Shown here: in pieces, positions 17,781-27,091 of the stretch | Layout: the number at the start of each line of letters is the position of its first letter | How positions within the stretch are numbered: position 1 is the stretch's first letter | NCBI GenBank assembly: GCA_016903675.1 | Contig: JADQBA010000030.1 | Span: 8,587 to 72,586, forward strand | DNA length: 64,000 nucleotides | Source: Stigonema ocellatum SAG 48.90 = DSM 106950 | Lineage (GTDB): Bacteria > Cyanobacteriota > Cyanobacteriia > Cyanobacteriales > Nostocaceae | Reading direction: 5' to 3' | Translations under genes and position numbers: made by a program | The notes under the pieces: generated by a model | The model's database searches: none | What the model was told of the DNA's origin: nothing | Seen by the model: only the letters and a program-made list of their open reading frames with translations

Positions 17781-19157
17781 CTACAGATTATCAATTTTTA
17801 ATTGTTGACAGAGTCTTTCTGTAAAATAGCTTCTAGAAGAATTTTTTTTCATACTTTGAGCCTCTGCTTCAGCCTGGGAAATTACGCTGGTAATTTGTTC
17901 ATTCAGGACTAGTGTAATTTCACCTTCTAAAGTGGCAAGGCGTTCTGGGGTAGAATAGTTCTTGGCTAGTTCGATGACGTGCGATCGCAGTATCACTAAA
18001 AGTTGCTGTTGGACATCGGCGCGAAATTCCTTGAGTTTCAGCAAGCGAGTCACTGCATCCTGTGCGCGTAGTCCCAAACGCTGGGCAATTTCTGCCATCG
18101 GCACTTTCTCGCAGTGAGATAAGTGGAGTGCTGTTAGGAACTTTCTTGCCTTTTCCTCGTCCTTACGTTTTAGTTGTCTCACCCGTGATTGAATCGTCAT
18201 TGTCAATGCTTGATCTAAGCTTGCTTGAAACTGCGGACGATAAGATTCTAAAAACTCAACTTGTTCCTGTTGATCCCAAGAGTTAGTATCAGGGGACGGG
18301 ATACGCTCCAGTAAGCTATTATAGTTATTACCAGCAGCATCCAGAGATTCTGTGGGGACATAACCACCCCGCACATGAATCCGGTACTGTCGCAGACGGT
18401 TAGCGAGGTTTTGCAGTTGTCTCATCACAATTTCACTCTCCAGCTTCTGGTTAGTCTTACCTTCGAGACGTTGGGAGATTTGTTGCAGTTGTTGAGTTGT
18501 TGGTATGGTACATTGTACCCTACTTCTACTAGAACGTTGTTGCAGGCGATCGGCACGGTAGACAGCGTGATAACCTTCTAAAAGTCGTTGCGCTTGCTGA
18601 ATTTCCGTAGGTGTGAGAGAGTGAAATTCGCCTAAAATTCGCGGTAGCTGTTTTGGTTGGGTATCGTTGAGAATCGCCCAGTCACTCATAAGATAAACTC
18701 CGCACTCCAGCAAAAACCGACTTAGTGCTGGATGATGTTTTACCCTTCTGCTTGTCCAGGTTGCGAGACTGCTTTGTTCTGGGTCAAAACTCTGTAAAAT
18801 TTCCCTAGAAAAGCAATTATAGGACGTTGACGGTTGTAAGCTGCCATCGTCATCGAGGACATATGGCAGTAAGTCACCACAGGTGAACCCATGAACAGCA
18901 CCAAACTGGGTTGCTAGTTGTAAGCAAACTTGCTCAATTTCCCAGGAGATGAAGCAGAGTAGACAACGTTCTGCTATCAAGTGTCTTTCACTATTGGCAG
19001 TATCCCTTACCCATCTTAGTAACTGTTGCTGGATATTGTCAGAAGACACATCAGCTAACACCGAGGCTACAAACGCTTTGGCTGGTGCAATCTCCAGGAT
19101 TTGGCGATTTCCAAGCGCATCAATTCTCACGCATTTCCAGTATTTTGATTTAGCCAT
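17781..19157 (-). CDS. Sigma-70-like regulator, cyanobacterial type
   Basis: 458 aa from the ATG at 19157 (MAKSKYWKCVRID); a GTG at 19184 would lie inside a repeat end and is less likely. The middle (ILQSFDPEQSSLATWTSRRV, FLLECGVYLMSDWAILND) resembles sigma region 2-like segments of a divergent cyanobacterial sigma-like family. The C-terminal part has a helix-turn-helix (VPMAEIAQRLGLRAQDAVTR) like region 4. It is first in the cassette with DUF1822 and CHAT-CHASE2 genes. An attractive idea is a transcription factor controlled by CHAT proteolysis, but no cleavage site is evident. Confidence 0.75.
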   Translation of the reverse strand: MAKSKYWKCVRIDALGNRQILEIAPAKAFVASVLADVSSDNIQQQLLRWVRDTANSERHLIAERCLLCFISWEIEQVCLQLATQFGAVHGFTCGDLLPYVLDDDGSLQPSTSYNCFSREILQSFDPEQSSLATWTSRRVKHHPALSRFLLECGVYLMSDWAILNDTQPKQLPRILGEFHSLTPTEIQQAQRLLEGYHAVYRADRLQQRSSRSRVQCTIPTTQQLQQISQRLEGKTNQKLESEIVMRQLQNLANRLRQYRIHVRGGYVPTESLDAAGNNYNSLLERIPSPDTNSWDQQEQVEFLESYRPQFQASLDQALTMTIQSRVRQLKRKDEEKARKFLTALHLSHCEKVPMAEIAQRLGLRAQDAVTRLLKLKEFRADVQQQLLVILRSHVIELAKNYSTPERLATLEGEITLVLNEQITSVISQAEAEAQSMKKNSSRSYFTERLCQQLKIDNL

Positions 19158-19171
19158 TAACTTTGGATAAT

Positions 19172-19258
19172 TCACATCTTGCACCAGCCCGCATCCGCCT
19201 GGGACTTGAAGTCCCAGGCTAATAGCATAAGTCCTCTAAAAGAGGACTGAATGAGTTT
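19172..19258. repeat. Family B MITE, internally deleted copy
   Basis: Starts TCACATCTTGCACCAGCC, skips the first part of the full element, then has both internal hairpins (GCCTGGGACTTGAAGTCC and AGTCCTCTAAAAGAGGACT). Full copies are at 26358-26570 and 31600-31812. Confidence 0.7.
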
Positions 19259-19502
19259 TTTCCTCTACACCCCTGTGTTATGACTCAAATATTTTCCCTC
19301 CTGTGGTCTGAATTCGTCATTAATTTTTACATCTAGGCTGATTGAGGTTATGCAGTTTTGCCGGGAGGAATGGGCGCTACGTGACTGGGGACAGGGAAAG
19401 AAAATTTTTCAAGATTTGGTTGGGGTTTAAATCCCTCTTCCCCAGTCCCTAGCGATAAGGCGATCGCTACTAGTGGTTCGGCAAACCAAGCAAAGTTGGT
19501 TT

Positions 19503-19552
19503 GTAGTGAGGACTTTAGTCCTCAAAAATAAGAGGACTAAAGTCCTCACTAC
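19503..19552. terminator. Perfect 21-bp stem-loop
   Basis: GTAGTGAGGACTTTAGTCCT plus C, an 8-nt A/T loop, then the exact complement. It lies between the sigma-like gene and the upstream TPR-CHAT gene, so it could end or separate transcripts. It also resembles an interspersed repeat. Confidence 0.5.
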
Positions 19553-19603
19553 GAACGTCGTAGGGGATCCCTTGTCCCCCTCATCCCCCCGTCCCCAGTT
19601 AAT

Positions 19604-22102
19604 TCATCGCCATTCACCCAAAAACGTAAACGCCGACCAAAAATAAGGATTGCGCCACTTCTCCATCTGCCACATTTTCAACTGCGTTGCTCGCAAAGCC
19701 TCCGAGGCGGGCTTTCGATTTTGCCACATTTGCTGGTAGAATTCTCGCATAAACTCAGATGTGCCTTTATCGCTCACCTGCCACAACGATACCACTAACC
19801 GTTCTCCACCTGCATACATTAGCCCTCTTGTCAAGCCCACCAACCCTTCACCTTGGATTTCCTTACCCAGACCAGTTTCGCAAGCACTCAGCACAATTAA
19901 ATCGGCAGGATAATCAAGGTTAAATAAGTCGGCAAGTCGCAGATATCCCCGGATGTCCTTGCCTTGTTTATCCACTAGAGAAAGAACAATACCTGATAAC
20001 TCTGGGTTTTCGTCATTCACAAAGCCGTGAGTAGCAAAGTGTAAAATGCGGAATTGATTCAGGGCGCTGCTAGTTGCCCAAGTGTAGTTAGCATCAAAAT
20101 CAAAGACTTGCAAACTGTTGGAGCCTGGTACGAGGTTGAAAATTGTCTGTGCTTCAGTGCGAGTACCTAAAAGTCGCTGCCAACCTTGACGATTGAGAAT
20201 ATCAGCAGAACGCTTGAGGGCAGAGCGTTCTAGCTGCAAGTCAAGGGAGTCTGGTTGTTTTTGTTGCTTGTTTTGGGCGCTGTTGACACGTTCATCAGTA
20301 GCAGTGTATACTGGGTCAGCGAGGATAGCTAAGGCTTTGGGTGCAACTTTGCGTGTGGGGCGTTCTTGGCGTTGAATGGCGATCGTTGAGGCGGAAGGGA
20401 GATTGACAATTTCGTGGTTCACAAATAGCGGTTGGTAATCAAACTTGTTCTGTGGTGAATCCTGATCTGAACAAACACGAATACCACTACCAACACAGGA
20501 AGTATCTTTTTCTTTTTGTTTTTCTTGGGAAAAACTGACCTCTTTCTCAACCCCGACCTTGGTAGGAGAGACGTTACATGTAACGTCGAGACAGTGACCG
20601 TTTCCTTGAAAAGAAGTCTTTTGGGAGCTTAAATCAGCCAATGCCGTAAAGGGAATGTATTGCAAAGCACCATCTGCAACAATGACTAAGCGTTTTTTCC
20701 CCAATTTATCCTTTACGGGTGCGAGGATAAGTTGACTAAGTTCCTTTGCTGCGACATCAATTCGCCAAGTTTTGATACCCGCACAGGGATTGTCTTTATT
20801 AGTTACAGAAGGTGGTTTAGAAGTGTTCCGGCTGATGAGACAAAATAAATTAACAGCAGTTTTCTCTATCTCTTGTTTTTTGGGAAGGGAGTAGGTGTTG
20901 AGAGAATTGGGAGAAACCACCCACAGATAGCTGTGTTTTTTACCCAAGGAATACTCTAACAGCAGAGTGTCTTGATCCAATTGTTGCTGAATTTGCCGTA
21001 AAACCAGGGGTTGGGGATACTTCAGGCTGGCATATTTCGGGTTACTGGCACGGAGTTTTGTCTCCAGTTCCTTTTGTTGACGCAAGAGTTCATCGATTTC
21101 TGTGTGGAATTTCTCAGCATTGGCTTTAAAAATGGGGTCTTTAATTTTATTGCTGTTAACTATTTCAAACCGTGCTTTCTCTTTACCATCAATTAAAGCT
21201 TGCAAGCGACGTTCCTCTGCTAAGAGTTCGGGATTTGCACCTTTGCGGATATTAGCGCGTGCTTCGGTTAACAGTTCTAAAAGTCCCCTAGCGCGAGAAC
21301 CTTCACTGGTATTGAGGGCTAATGCATCGTATCCAATGTCTGGTTGTTTTTTGTGGAGTTCCATCAACAGGTCGATTTTGAATTTGTAATAACCTTGAAC
21401 AGATGCAAAATAGGTGCTTTGGAGGTCAATGTCAGTATATGTTTTGCGTAAATCTTCAAGAATTTGGATAGCGCTTTCGATTTGTTTAAGTGCTGCTTGG
21501 AGATTACCTGCAATGCGTTCTAAATCAGCAAGATTCCATAGGGTTGTTGCTTCCCTGGCTTTATCCCCCACTTCCTTGCTTAGGGGCAAAGATTGATTGT
21601 AAAACTTCAGCGCCTGCTGTTTGTCTCCTAAATCGTCGTAGACACTGCCTATATTGCTGAGGGTTGTTGCTTCCCCGGCTTTATCCCCCACTTCCTTCCT
21701 CAGGGGCAAAGATTGATTGTAAAACTTCAGCGCCTGCTGTTTGTCTCCTAATGAGGAGAAGACATGACCGATATTGTTGAGGGTTCTTGCTTCCTGGGCT
21801 TTATTCCCCACTTTTTGCCACAATTTTAGCGCTTCAACCCATTTAACAATTGCCTGTCTCAGTGATTCTGCTGTTCTTTTTTTATAAAAAGCCATTCCTT
21901 CATCAAAGGCTTTTTGTGCTGCTGCACGAGTCCCATTTTGGCTGGTTGTTCCAGGCTGCTGTGCCATTTTCCACCCATAATTCCCCATGCTAGCGGCTGT
22001 TGATTTCGATAGCAAGACTAGGAAGACAAATAAAGCTACCACACCATAAGTCAATGTAGAAAGTTGTCGCCGCACCTGTTGAGTTTCCTGATGGTTGTTC
22101 AT
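19604..22102 (-). CDS. TPR-CHAT domain protein (caspase-like protease)
   Basis: 832 aa. A membrane/signal segment near residues 17-35 (YGVVALFVFLVLL) is followed by a short TPR set (about 65-230; two units are nearly identical, GDKQQALKFYNQSLPL), a charged coiled linker (about 270-360), then the CHAT domain. His is in HFATHGFVND and Cys in IVLSACETGLGKE, so it should be active. It is less like the other two TPR-CHAT proteins than they are to each other. It may be membrane-anchored with the protease in the periplasm or cytoplasm; topology is unclear. Confidence 0.92.
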   Translation of the reverse strand: MNNHQETQQVRRQLSTLTYGVVALFVFLVLLSKSTAASMGNYGWKMAQQPGTTSQNGTRAAAQKAFDEGMAFYKKRTAESLRQAIVKWVEALKLWQKVGNKAQEARTLNNIGHVFSSLGDKQQALKFYNQSLPLRKEVGDKAGEATTLSNIGSVYDDLGDKQQALKFYNQSLPLSKEVGDKAREATTLWNLADLERIAGNLQAALKQIESAIQILEDLRKTYTDIDLQSTYFASVQGYYKFKIDLLMELHKKQPDIGYDALALNTSEGSRARGLLELLTEARANIRKGANPELLAEERRLQALIDGKEKARFEIVNSNKIKDPIFKANAEKFHTEIDELLRQQKELETKLRASNPKYASLKYPQPLVLRQIQQQLDQDTLLLEYSLGKKHSYLWVVSPNSLNTYSLPKKQEIEKTAVNLFCLISRNTSKPPSVTNKDNPCAGIKTWRIDVAAKELSQLILAPVKDKLGKKRLVIVADGALQYIPFTALADLSSQKTSFQGNGHCLDVTCNVSPTKVGVEKEVSFSQEKQKEKDTSCVGSGIRVCSDQDSPQNKFDYQPLFVNHEIVNLPSASTIAIQRQERPTRKVAPKALAILADPVYTATDERVNSAQNKQQKQPDSLDLQLERSALKRSADILNRQGWQRLLGTRTEAQTIFNLVPGSNSLQVFDFDANYTWATSSALNQFRILHFATHGFVNDENPELSGIVLSLVDKQGKDIRGYLRLADLFNLDYPADLIVLSACETGLGKEIQGEGLVGLTRGLMYAGGERLVVSLWQVSDKGTSEFMREFYQQMWQNRKPASEALRATQLKMWQMEKWRNPYFWSAFTFLGEWR

Positions 22103-22825
22103 TTTTGTACTGCTTTTTATATTTACAAGTCAATATACTTCTCAGGGTTCCACCGGTTATGCAGTTTTGCTAAAACTTCGACTTGTCAGTAATACCGTTT
22201 CTATATGAAGCTGCATATATAGCGGTTTGCGAGTCAGTAGTTCTGTGGTAGGGGCGCAAGGCATTGCGCCCCTACAATTAGGTGTGCCTCATCCGGTTGA
22301 AATCCGCTATAATTGGCCTGCGTTTGCCCTCTTTGTTCGTGTAGCCTCCCAGCTTCCAGCCTGAGGGTGTTAATGTGCAGTCTCACATAGAATTGGTATA
22401 ACTTAGCACAAATAATCGTTACTGGTTTGTAGTAGCGTTACTACGAACAGAGTACAGAAATTTTACGCTACAGAACAAGACGCTTCACAAGGGATGTTCG
22501 CGAGATAGGGGTTACGCCGGGACTACGTGCAAATTGGGACACGTTGTAAAGTTTTATGAAAGGGAAAAGGGGACTGGGATTGGGTCCAAAGGGAAACCCC
22601 ATACTTAAAAGCAGGGGTTTCTAACTTGGAGATATTAAGTAGATCGGCACAGAAAAACCGAACTATATGAATGCAAGTAAGGGTTTGTAGTAGCTCCGTG
22701 GGCGCTCATATCTAGGGCGCTGAAGCGCAACTACAAACCTTTAATTATTCACGCCGACCTACTTAAAGTTATTGACACCAAAATAGAACCTTTACCGATA
22801 ATTTGTATTTTTGAGGGCTACCCAG
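22103..22825. other. Intergenic, repeat-bearing
   Basis: Holds the hairpin GTAGGGGCGCAAGGCATTGC (about 22250-22277) and a GTAGTTGCGCT-family inverted repeat (about 22683-22737). No gene. Confidence 0.45.
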
Positions 22826-23065
22826 ATGACCAAAACAACGACCCAGATACCCGTTAGCGAGTTAATTCCAATCCCAATCGCGATCGCTTATCGCGATTGG
22901 GAGCGCTTTAAAGAAGTTGAATTCCAATTCGTTGCACAACACGGTGTAGAGGCTTGGGAAGATTTTTTCGCCCGACGACTAAAGCCAGCATTAGATAAAG
23001 AATCTGACCGATGGTTACTAGTTCAATGGTGTAGCTTAGGTTTTGTAGTGAAGGATGTAGCTTGA
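22826..23065 (+). CDS. Small protein of unknown function
   Basis: 79 aa from the ATG at 22826, with GAGG 9 nt upstream; a TTG at 22811 is possible. Acidic/aromatic sequence (WERFKEVEFQFVAQHGVEAW) with no known motif. A HIP1 palindrome lies inside the coding region. It is 0.8 kb upstream of the HipA-like kinase, separated by MITE copies, so no functional link can be claimed. Confidence 0.55.
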   Translation: MTKTTTQIPVSELIPIPIAIAYRDWERFKEVEFQFVAQHGVEAWEDFFARRLKPALDKESDRWLLVQWCSLGFVVKDVA

Positions 23066-23161
23066 TGCCCGAAGAGTTGGTCATCACACGATTCCCCCCT
23101 CGCCGCATCCTCCCATCAAGCCGAACGCGATCGCCTTGAGTTGACAGACGGGATTAACCGC

Positions 23162-23304
23162 AATACCCGTGGATGAATGGAATCTCTTAGCAGCAAGAGG
23201 GGGCTATTTCATTGTCATTATCGCCCTCAAGATAGCCCTCAACGGGCACCCCTCTCCCAATTTGGGAGAGGGGCTAGGGGTGAGGGCTTTCATTCACGGG
23301 TATT
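23162..23304. mobile_element. MITE family A, intact copy with 12-bp target duplication
   Basis: 143 bp, starting AATACCCGTGGATGAATGG and ending TTCATTCACGGGTATT. It is flanked by the identical direct repeat GGGATTAACCGC (23150-23161 and 23305-23316), which strongly indicates transposition rather than chance similarity. Confidence 0.85.
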
Positions 23305-23361
23305 GGGATTAACCGCATCTTGCAGTACCTGAGCGATGCCCCAAGGGGGCAAGCCTCTTAA

Positions 23362-23472
23362 CTGACATCTTGCACCTTCCATAGGGAGAGCTGGTGGGCA
23401 GTGCCCACCCTACGTAATCATAGGGTTTTTAGGCTTTGATTTTTGCAACAAGACAGTGGTGCAAGATCTGAG
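23362..23472. mobile_element. MITE family B, short form
   Basis: 111 bp with ends CTGACATCTTGCACC and GGTGCAAGATCTGAG. The interior has the palindrome GGTGGGCAGTGCCCACC. It is the inverse of 10291-10401. Confidence 0.65.
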
Positions 23473-23839
23473 CCGAAGAACGATCGCCTCGGATGCGTAA
23501 GCGTTGCGAGTAAAGCGAAACGCAGATCGCAACATCCTTACGAAACACATTTTCCCCCTACACCCCTGAAACTACACCCCTGAAACTACACCCCTCTTTG
23601 TGCTTACACGACTTTGGTCTCGAAGAAGCGGTTGGCAGGGCGTGCCAGTCCAATCTACGCCCTTACCGATTCACGCGGTCTATCAGCGTGGTCGATTTAT
23701 CAGGGCAAAAGTGCGGTGCTAAATCCGTGGGTATTAGACTAAGTGTAGCGAATGCAAACATAAATCCTCAAATGCTTGTAAACATTGGGAATGTAGCATT
23801 ATTTTGTTTCCAGGTGGTAGCCTGCGATATCTTCGATTT
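23473..23839. other. Leader region of the kinase operon
   Basis: Includes a threefold repeat of CCTGAAACTACACC (about 23565-23600). An open frame runs through it, but it lacks a start signal and known motifs. Promoter elements could not be assigned. Confidence 0.4.
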
Positions 23840-24760
23840 ATGACCTCGGAATTCCCAATCCTACTTGTCACACAAAAAGCTTATGAAGCATCCTCAAATG
23901 AAACTTTAGGTAGCAAATATAAGTTTTGGTTTTACTATGAAGAACTTGGTCGTTGTCTTTATAAGCAAAGCCGAGCAAACCTGGGGGAAGATTGGGCAGA
24001 AAAAGTCGCATCAGAATTATGCGAACTATTGGGACTTCCCCATGCTGTTTACGAATTGGCTTCGACTTGGTCCGGCGATCGCGGTGTAGTCTCACCCAAC
24101 TTTTTACCACCAGGGGGGACGCTTGTTCATGGTAACGAACTTCTTGCCTCAATTGTGCCGAACTACCGTGCGTTTGGGACTTATGGCATATCACAACATA
24201 CAATAGATATAGTGCTGAGAGTGATTGCAGGCGAATCGGTAAATTTACCTATTGATTGGACACCGCCCTCTGGCATCCAAAGAGCAGTAGATGTGTTTGT
24301 TGGCTATCTTCTGCTAGATGCGTGGATTGGCAATGGCGATCGCCACCACGAAAACTGGGGGATTGTCCGAATGAAAACAGCATCGACCTCAGAAGAAACG
24401 GAACATCTAGCACCTACTTACGACCATGCCTCAAGTTTAGGACGCGACCTCTGTGACTCTCAAAGACAGAAACGCTCAGTTCCGGCTTATGTAAACAAAT
24501 GTTTCTCAGCGTTTTATAGCAGTGTTGATGATAGAAAGACTCTTAAAACTTTTGATGCGTTCTCACTCGTTGCTAATCGCTATCCCAAAGCAGCTTGTGT
24601 CTGGTTGGCGCAACTTGAAAATATTTCAAAAGCCAATATTTTAGATATTTTTAATCGCATTAGCCGCTCGCGCATCTCTCCCGAAGCTAGTAATTTTGCT
24701 CAGTCCATTCTTGAACTCAATAAATACAGGTTACTTACCTTGAGGGAAACACTATCTTGA
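23840..24760 (+). CDS. HipA/HipT-like serine/threonine kinase domain protein
   Basis: 306 aa from the ATG at 23840. Matches the kinase core of HipA-family toxins: an N-lobe start (GSKYKFWFYYEELG... then LYKQ), the catalytic loop GNGDRHHENWG (about 160-170), and the metal-binding YDHASSLG (about 195-202). It lacks the N-terminal subdomain of full HipA, which appears to be supplied by the next gene, as in tripartite HipBST systems. The next gene starts inside its stop codon (TTGA, 4-nt overlap). The target is unknown; HipA relatives phosphorylate tRNA synthetases. No HipB-type repressor gene is seen. Confidence 0.8.
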   Translation: MTSEFPILLVTQKAYEASSNETLGSKYKFWFYYEELGRCLYKQSRANLGEDWAEKVASELCELLGLPHAVYELASTWSGDRGVVSPNFLPPGGTLVHGNELLASIVPNYRAFGTYGISQHTIDIVLRVIAGESVNLPIDWTPPSGIQRAVDVFVGYLLLDAWIGNGDRHHENWGIVRMKTASTSEETEHLAPTYDHASSLGRDLCDSQRQKRSVPAYVNKCFSAFYSSVDDRKTLKTFDAFSLVANRYPKAACVWLAQLENISKANILDIFNRISRSRISPEASNFAQSILELNKYRLLTLRETLS

Positions 24761-25539
24761 AGACAACGAAAACATTATTTTTAGCTTGGCAAGACCCTAT
24801 TAATCGCTTTTGGTTTCCCATTGGTCGGTTAACATTTGCCCAAGGTATCTATCAATTTGTCTATACCCAAGGTGTAAAAGAAGCTCAAGAGAGATCTGCT
24901 TTTAAACCTTTGTCTTCGTTTCCGCGCTTAGATGAAATTTATACATCAAATCACTTATTTCCGGTGTTTGCTAATCGGTTAATGTCGCGTTCTCGTCCTG
25001 ATTATTCAAGTTTTATTGAATGGCTCAATATTCCGAATGATGAAAACGACCCAATTACAATTTTAGCCCGTAGTGGTGGAGAACGAGAAACAGATACACT
25101 CGCCGTTTTTCCTTGTCCAGAAGTTGATGAACTTGGACAATACCATCTTTACTTTTTCTCCCATGGGCTGCAACATCTGCCAAGCAGTACCATTGAGCGG
25201 ATTAATCAGCTTGAATCTGGGGAAAAGTTGTGGCTTGCTCACGAATTTCAAAATTCCTACGATTCTCAGGCTTTAATTTTCAACACAAGAGACCACTACA
25301 TTGTCGGTTATTGTCCGCGATATTTGCTGGCAGAAATTTTTGAGTTGCTTCGGGAAAATTCTAACTTAGATGTGCAGGTAGAGCGTGTAAATAAACCTTC
25401 AACTCCGCTCCAATTTCGCCTGTTGTGTAAAATGAGTGTTGATGCAGCAGATGATTTTCACCCATTTTCAAGTTCTCAGTATCAGCCTCTCATTACAGAG
25501 ATTGCGACTGCGATAAAATACGAAAGTTCAAATTTTTAG
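24757..25539 (+). CDS. HipS-like subdomain fused to a HIRAN domain
   Basis: 260 aa, TTG start overlapping the kinase stop by 4 nt. Residues about 8-125 follow the HipA N-subdomain pattern (FPIGRLTF, YQFVYTQG, LFPVFANRLMSR, ILARSGGERETDTLAVFP). Residues about 150-235 read as a HIRAN domain (GEKLWLAHEFQNSYDSQALI, YIVGYCPRYLLAEI). HIRAN domains are known from helicases as DNA-end or stalled-fork sensors. A likely role is to hold the kinase inactive or steer it in response to DNA damage; that is inference from the domain pairing. Confidence 0.7.
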   Translation: MKTTKTLFLAWQDPINRFWFPIGRLTFAQGIYQFVYTQGVKEAQERSAFKPLSSFPRLDEIYTSNHLFPVFANRLMSRSRPDYSSFIEWLNIPNDENDPITILARSGGERETDTLAVFPCPEVDELGQYHLYFFSHGLQHLPSSTIERINQLESGEKLWLAHEFQNSYDSQALIFNTRDHYIVGYCPRYLLAEIFELLRENSNLDVQVERVNKPSTPLQFRLLCKMSVDAADDFHPFSSSQYQPLITEIATAIKYESSNF

Positions 25540-25955
25540 CGATCGCTTTTTCTCAAAAATTCATCATCAGAGGTAGCCGTGGCTACATAAATGGCTTGTG
25601 AGTTATCAGTAAATGTTGTAGAAAATACTATTTTATTGCCAAACACAGAGTCAGGTAGAAAAATGAAAGAGCTTTAAAACTCTTTCTCTTTGCGCCTTTA
25701 CGCGCGTGTAAATTCATACCGTGATTCAGCAACGCCTGATTCCTATATGTCAATTAGATTTTTTGGCAAATTTTGTGAGGTAGATTCAGTTCTCAAAGTT
25801 CCTATATTTACCATGACTAATGTCACATGCAGTATCCCCACTACAGTCATGAATAAGTTAGTAGCTTTGTCACTACTTACCAAGAAATTAGACTCTTAAG
25901 ATAGTGAGTATCAACCACAGAGTCAAACAATCTCGCTCAAGGAAAGTTAAGTAGT
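25540..25955. other. Intergenic, no gene recognised
   Basis: A 69-codon open frame (25690-25899) lacks a ribosome site and any family signature. No repeat family seen. Confidence 0.4.
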
Positions 25956-26180
25956 ATGAAAAAGATAATTGCAGGTACAATAATTGCTATTCCTTTAATG
26001 ATGACTACTTTTGGAACAAAAGCTGACGCATCAGAGGTTTTTGTAAATCGGGGTGTTCACCCAATTGCGTCTAGATCAGAATTTATTGCACAAGCTAAGC
26101 ACCGTGTATTAGTTCCTGGGCATTGGGAGTCCAGAAATCACCGTCGGGCATGGGTTAAAGCACACTATGAGTGGAGATAG
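25956..26180 (+). CDS. Small exported protein with VPGHW motif
   Basis: 74 aa. A signal peptide (MKKIIAGTIIAIPLMMTTFG, cleavage after ADA) leaves a basic mature peptide of about 49 aa carrying VPGHWE followed by WVKAHYEWR. The VPGHW motif occurs in many small exported bacterial proteins (YXWxPGHW type). AAGGAAAG lies upstream. A terminator follows, so it is probably monocistronic. The function is unknown. Confidence 0.8.
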   Translation: MKKIIAGTIIAIPLMMTTFGTKADASEVFVNRGVHPIASRSEFIAQAKHRVLVPGHWESRNHRRAWVKAHYEWR

Positions 26181-26238
26181 TAGGACTTATTGATAGAGGC
26201 TTTGTCGTTGCTGGCATCAACACATAAATAGCTGAATC

Positions 26239-26270
26239 GCCTGGTTGCTTCTATGCAACGGGCTTTTTTA
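26239..26270 (+). terminator. Rho-independent terminator
   Basis: GCCTGGTTGC, loop TTCTAT, GCAACGGGC, then TTTTTTA, 60 nt after the small exported protein gene. Confidence 0.8.
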
Positions 26271-26357
26271 TTGGGCGTTGCATAATTGCGGGATGATTTT
26301 GGAATTTGCATTGCTCTATAATCACCGTGTCACCGCGTCAAAGTTTCTGTGCGGAGC

Positions 26358-26570
26358 CTCACATCTTGCACCAGCCAGATACCACATCAAAAAAAATACT
26401 CAGTATTTAATGGTTTTTTGACTGCGCCCGCATCCGCCTGGGACTTGAAGTCCCAGGCTTATAGCATAAGTCCTCTAAGAGAGGACTTTTGGAAGTTATG
26501 GGATAAATGTAAATTTTATGACTTTTGATTTTGTAAATTGTGGTTTGTACTTAGAAGTGCAAGATATAAG
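26358..26570. mobile_element. MITE family B, full copy
   Basis: 213 bp, ends CTCACATCTTGCACCAGCC and GTGCAAGATATAAG (inverted). It is almost identical to 31600-31812 in the opposite orientation. Inside are two hairpins (CCTGGGACTTGAAGTCCCAGG type and AGTCCTCTAAGAGAGGACT). No ORF. Confidence 0.85.
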
Positions 26571-26571
26571 C

Positions 26572-26630
26572 TACTCCCCATTCCCCATTCCCTACTCCCC
26601 ACTCCCCACTCCCCACTCCCCATTCCCCCT
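26572..26630. repeat. STRR heptamer array (CACTCCC type)
   Basis: About eight heptamers (CACTCCC/CATTCCC) directly abut the stop codon of the TPR gene. Confidence 0.85.
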
Positions 26631-27087
26631 AAGACTCGATTTTCTCCAAAAGCCGCTGAATCTGTTCAGCTTGTTGGGGTTGACGCTGTGCTATGAATAA
26701 ATCTCTAGCTTGCTGCATAGTAGCTATTGCTTCCTCTTTCTTTTTTTGCTGTATTAAAGTATTCGACAGGCGCAAATAGGCATCAACTTTTTTTGGTGCA
26801 CGGCGAATGACTTCTTGGAACTGTTGCGTCGCTTCCTCTAATTTACCTTGCTGAATCAAAGTATCACCCAACAGCAAGTGAACCACATCATTCGTAGAAT
26901 TTAGGGAAATTACCTTGCGGAAAACGGCTTCTGCACCTTCGTAATTTTTTTCCTCATAAAGAACGATTCCTTTTTGGAAATAGTTGGAAGTTATTAATGT
27001 TTTCCAAGCAAAATAAATCAGAATTGAAATACTAAAAAGGACGAGAACGATCGCAATAATATTACTTAGTGGAAAGTTTTCTAGCAT
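26629..27087 (-). CDS. Membrane-anchored TPR protein
   Basis: 152 aa. One N-terminal membrane helix (IIAIVLVLFSISILIYFAW, about 10-28) is followed by three TPR units (YFQKGIVLYEEKNYEGAEAV to about residue 150). It starts 4 nt after the stop of the phytyltransferase gene, so it is the last gene of the tocopherol operon. No enzymatic motif; it may be a scaffold at the membrane. Confidence 0.82.
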   Translation of the reverse strand: MLENFPLSNIIAIVLVLFSISILIYFAWKTLITSNYFQKGIVLYEEKNYEGAEAVFRKVISLNSTNDVVHLLLGDTLIQQGKLEEATQQFQEVIRRAPKKVDAYLRLSNTLIQQKKKEEAIATMQQARDLFIAQRQPQQAEQIQRLLEKIES

Positions 27088-27091
27088 TCTC

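Noticed and set aside
23598..23843. 81-codon frame upstream of the kinase
   Set aside because: Runs into the kinase start in another frame; no start signal or motif, so treated as leader.
25690..25899. Open frame of 69 codons before the small exported protein
   Set aside because: No ribosome site, no domain, no coding-like composition.
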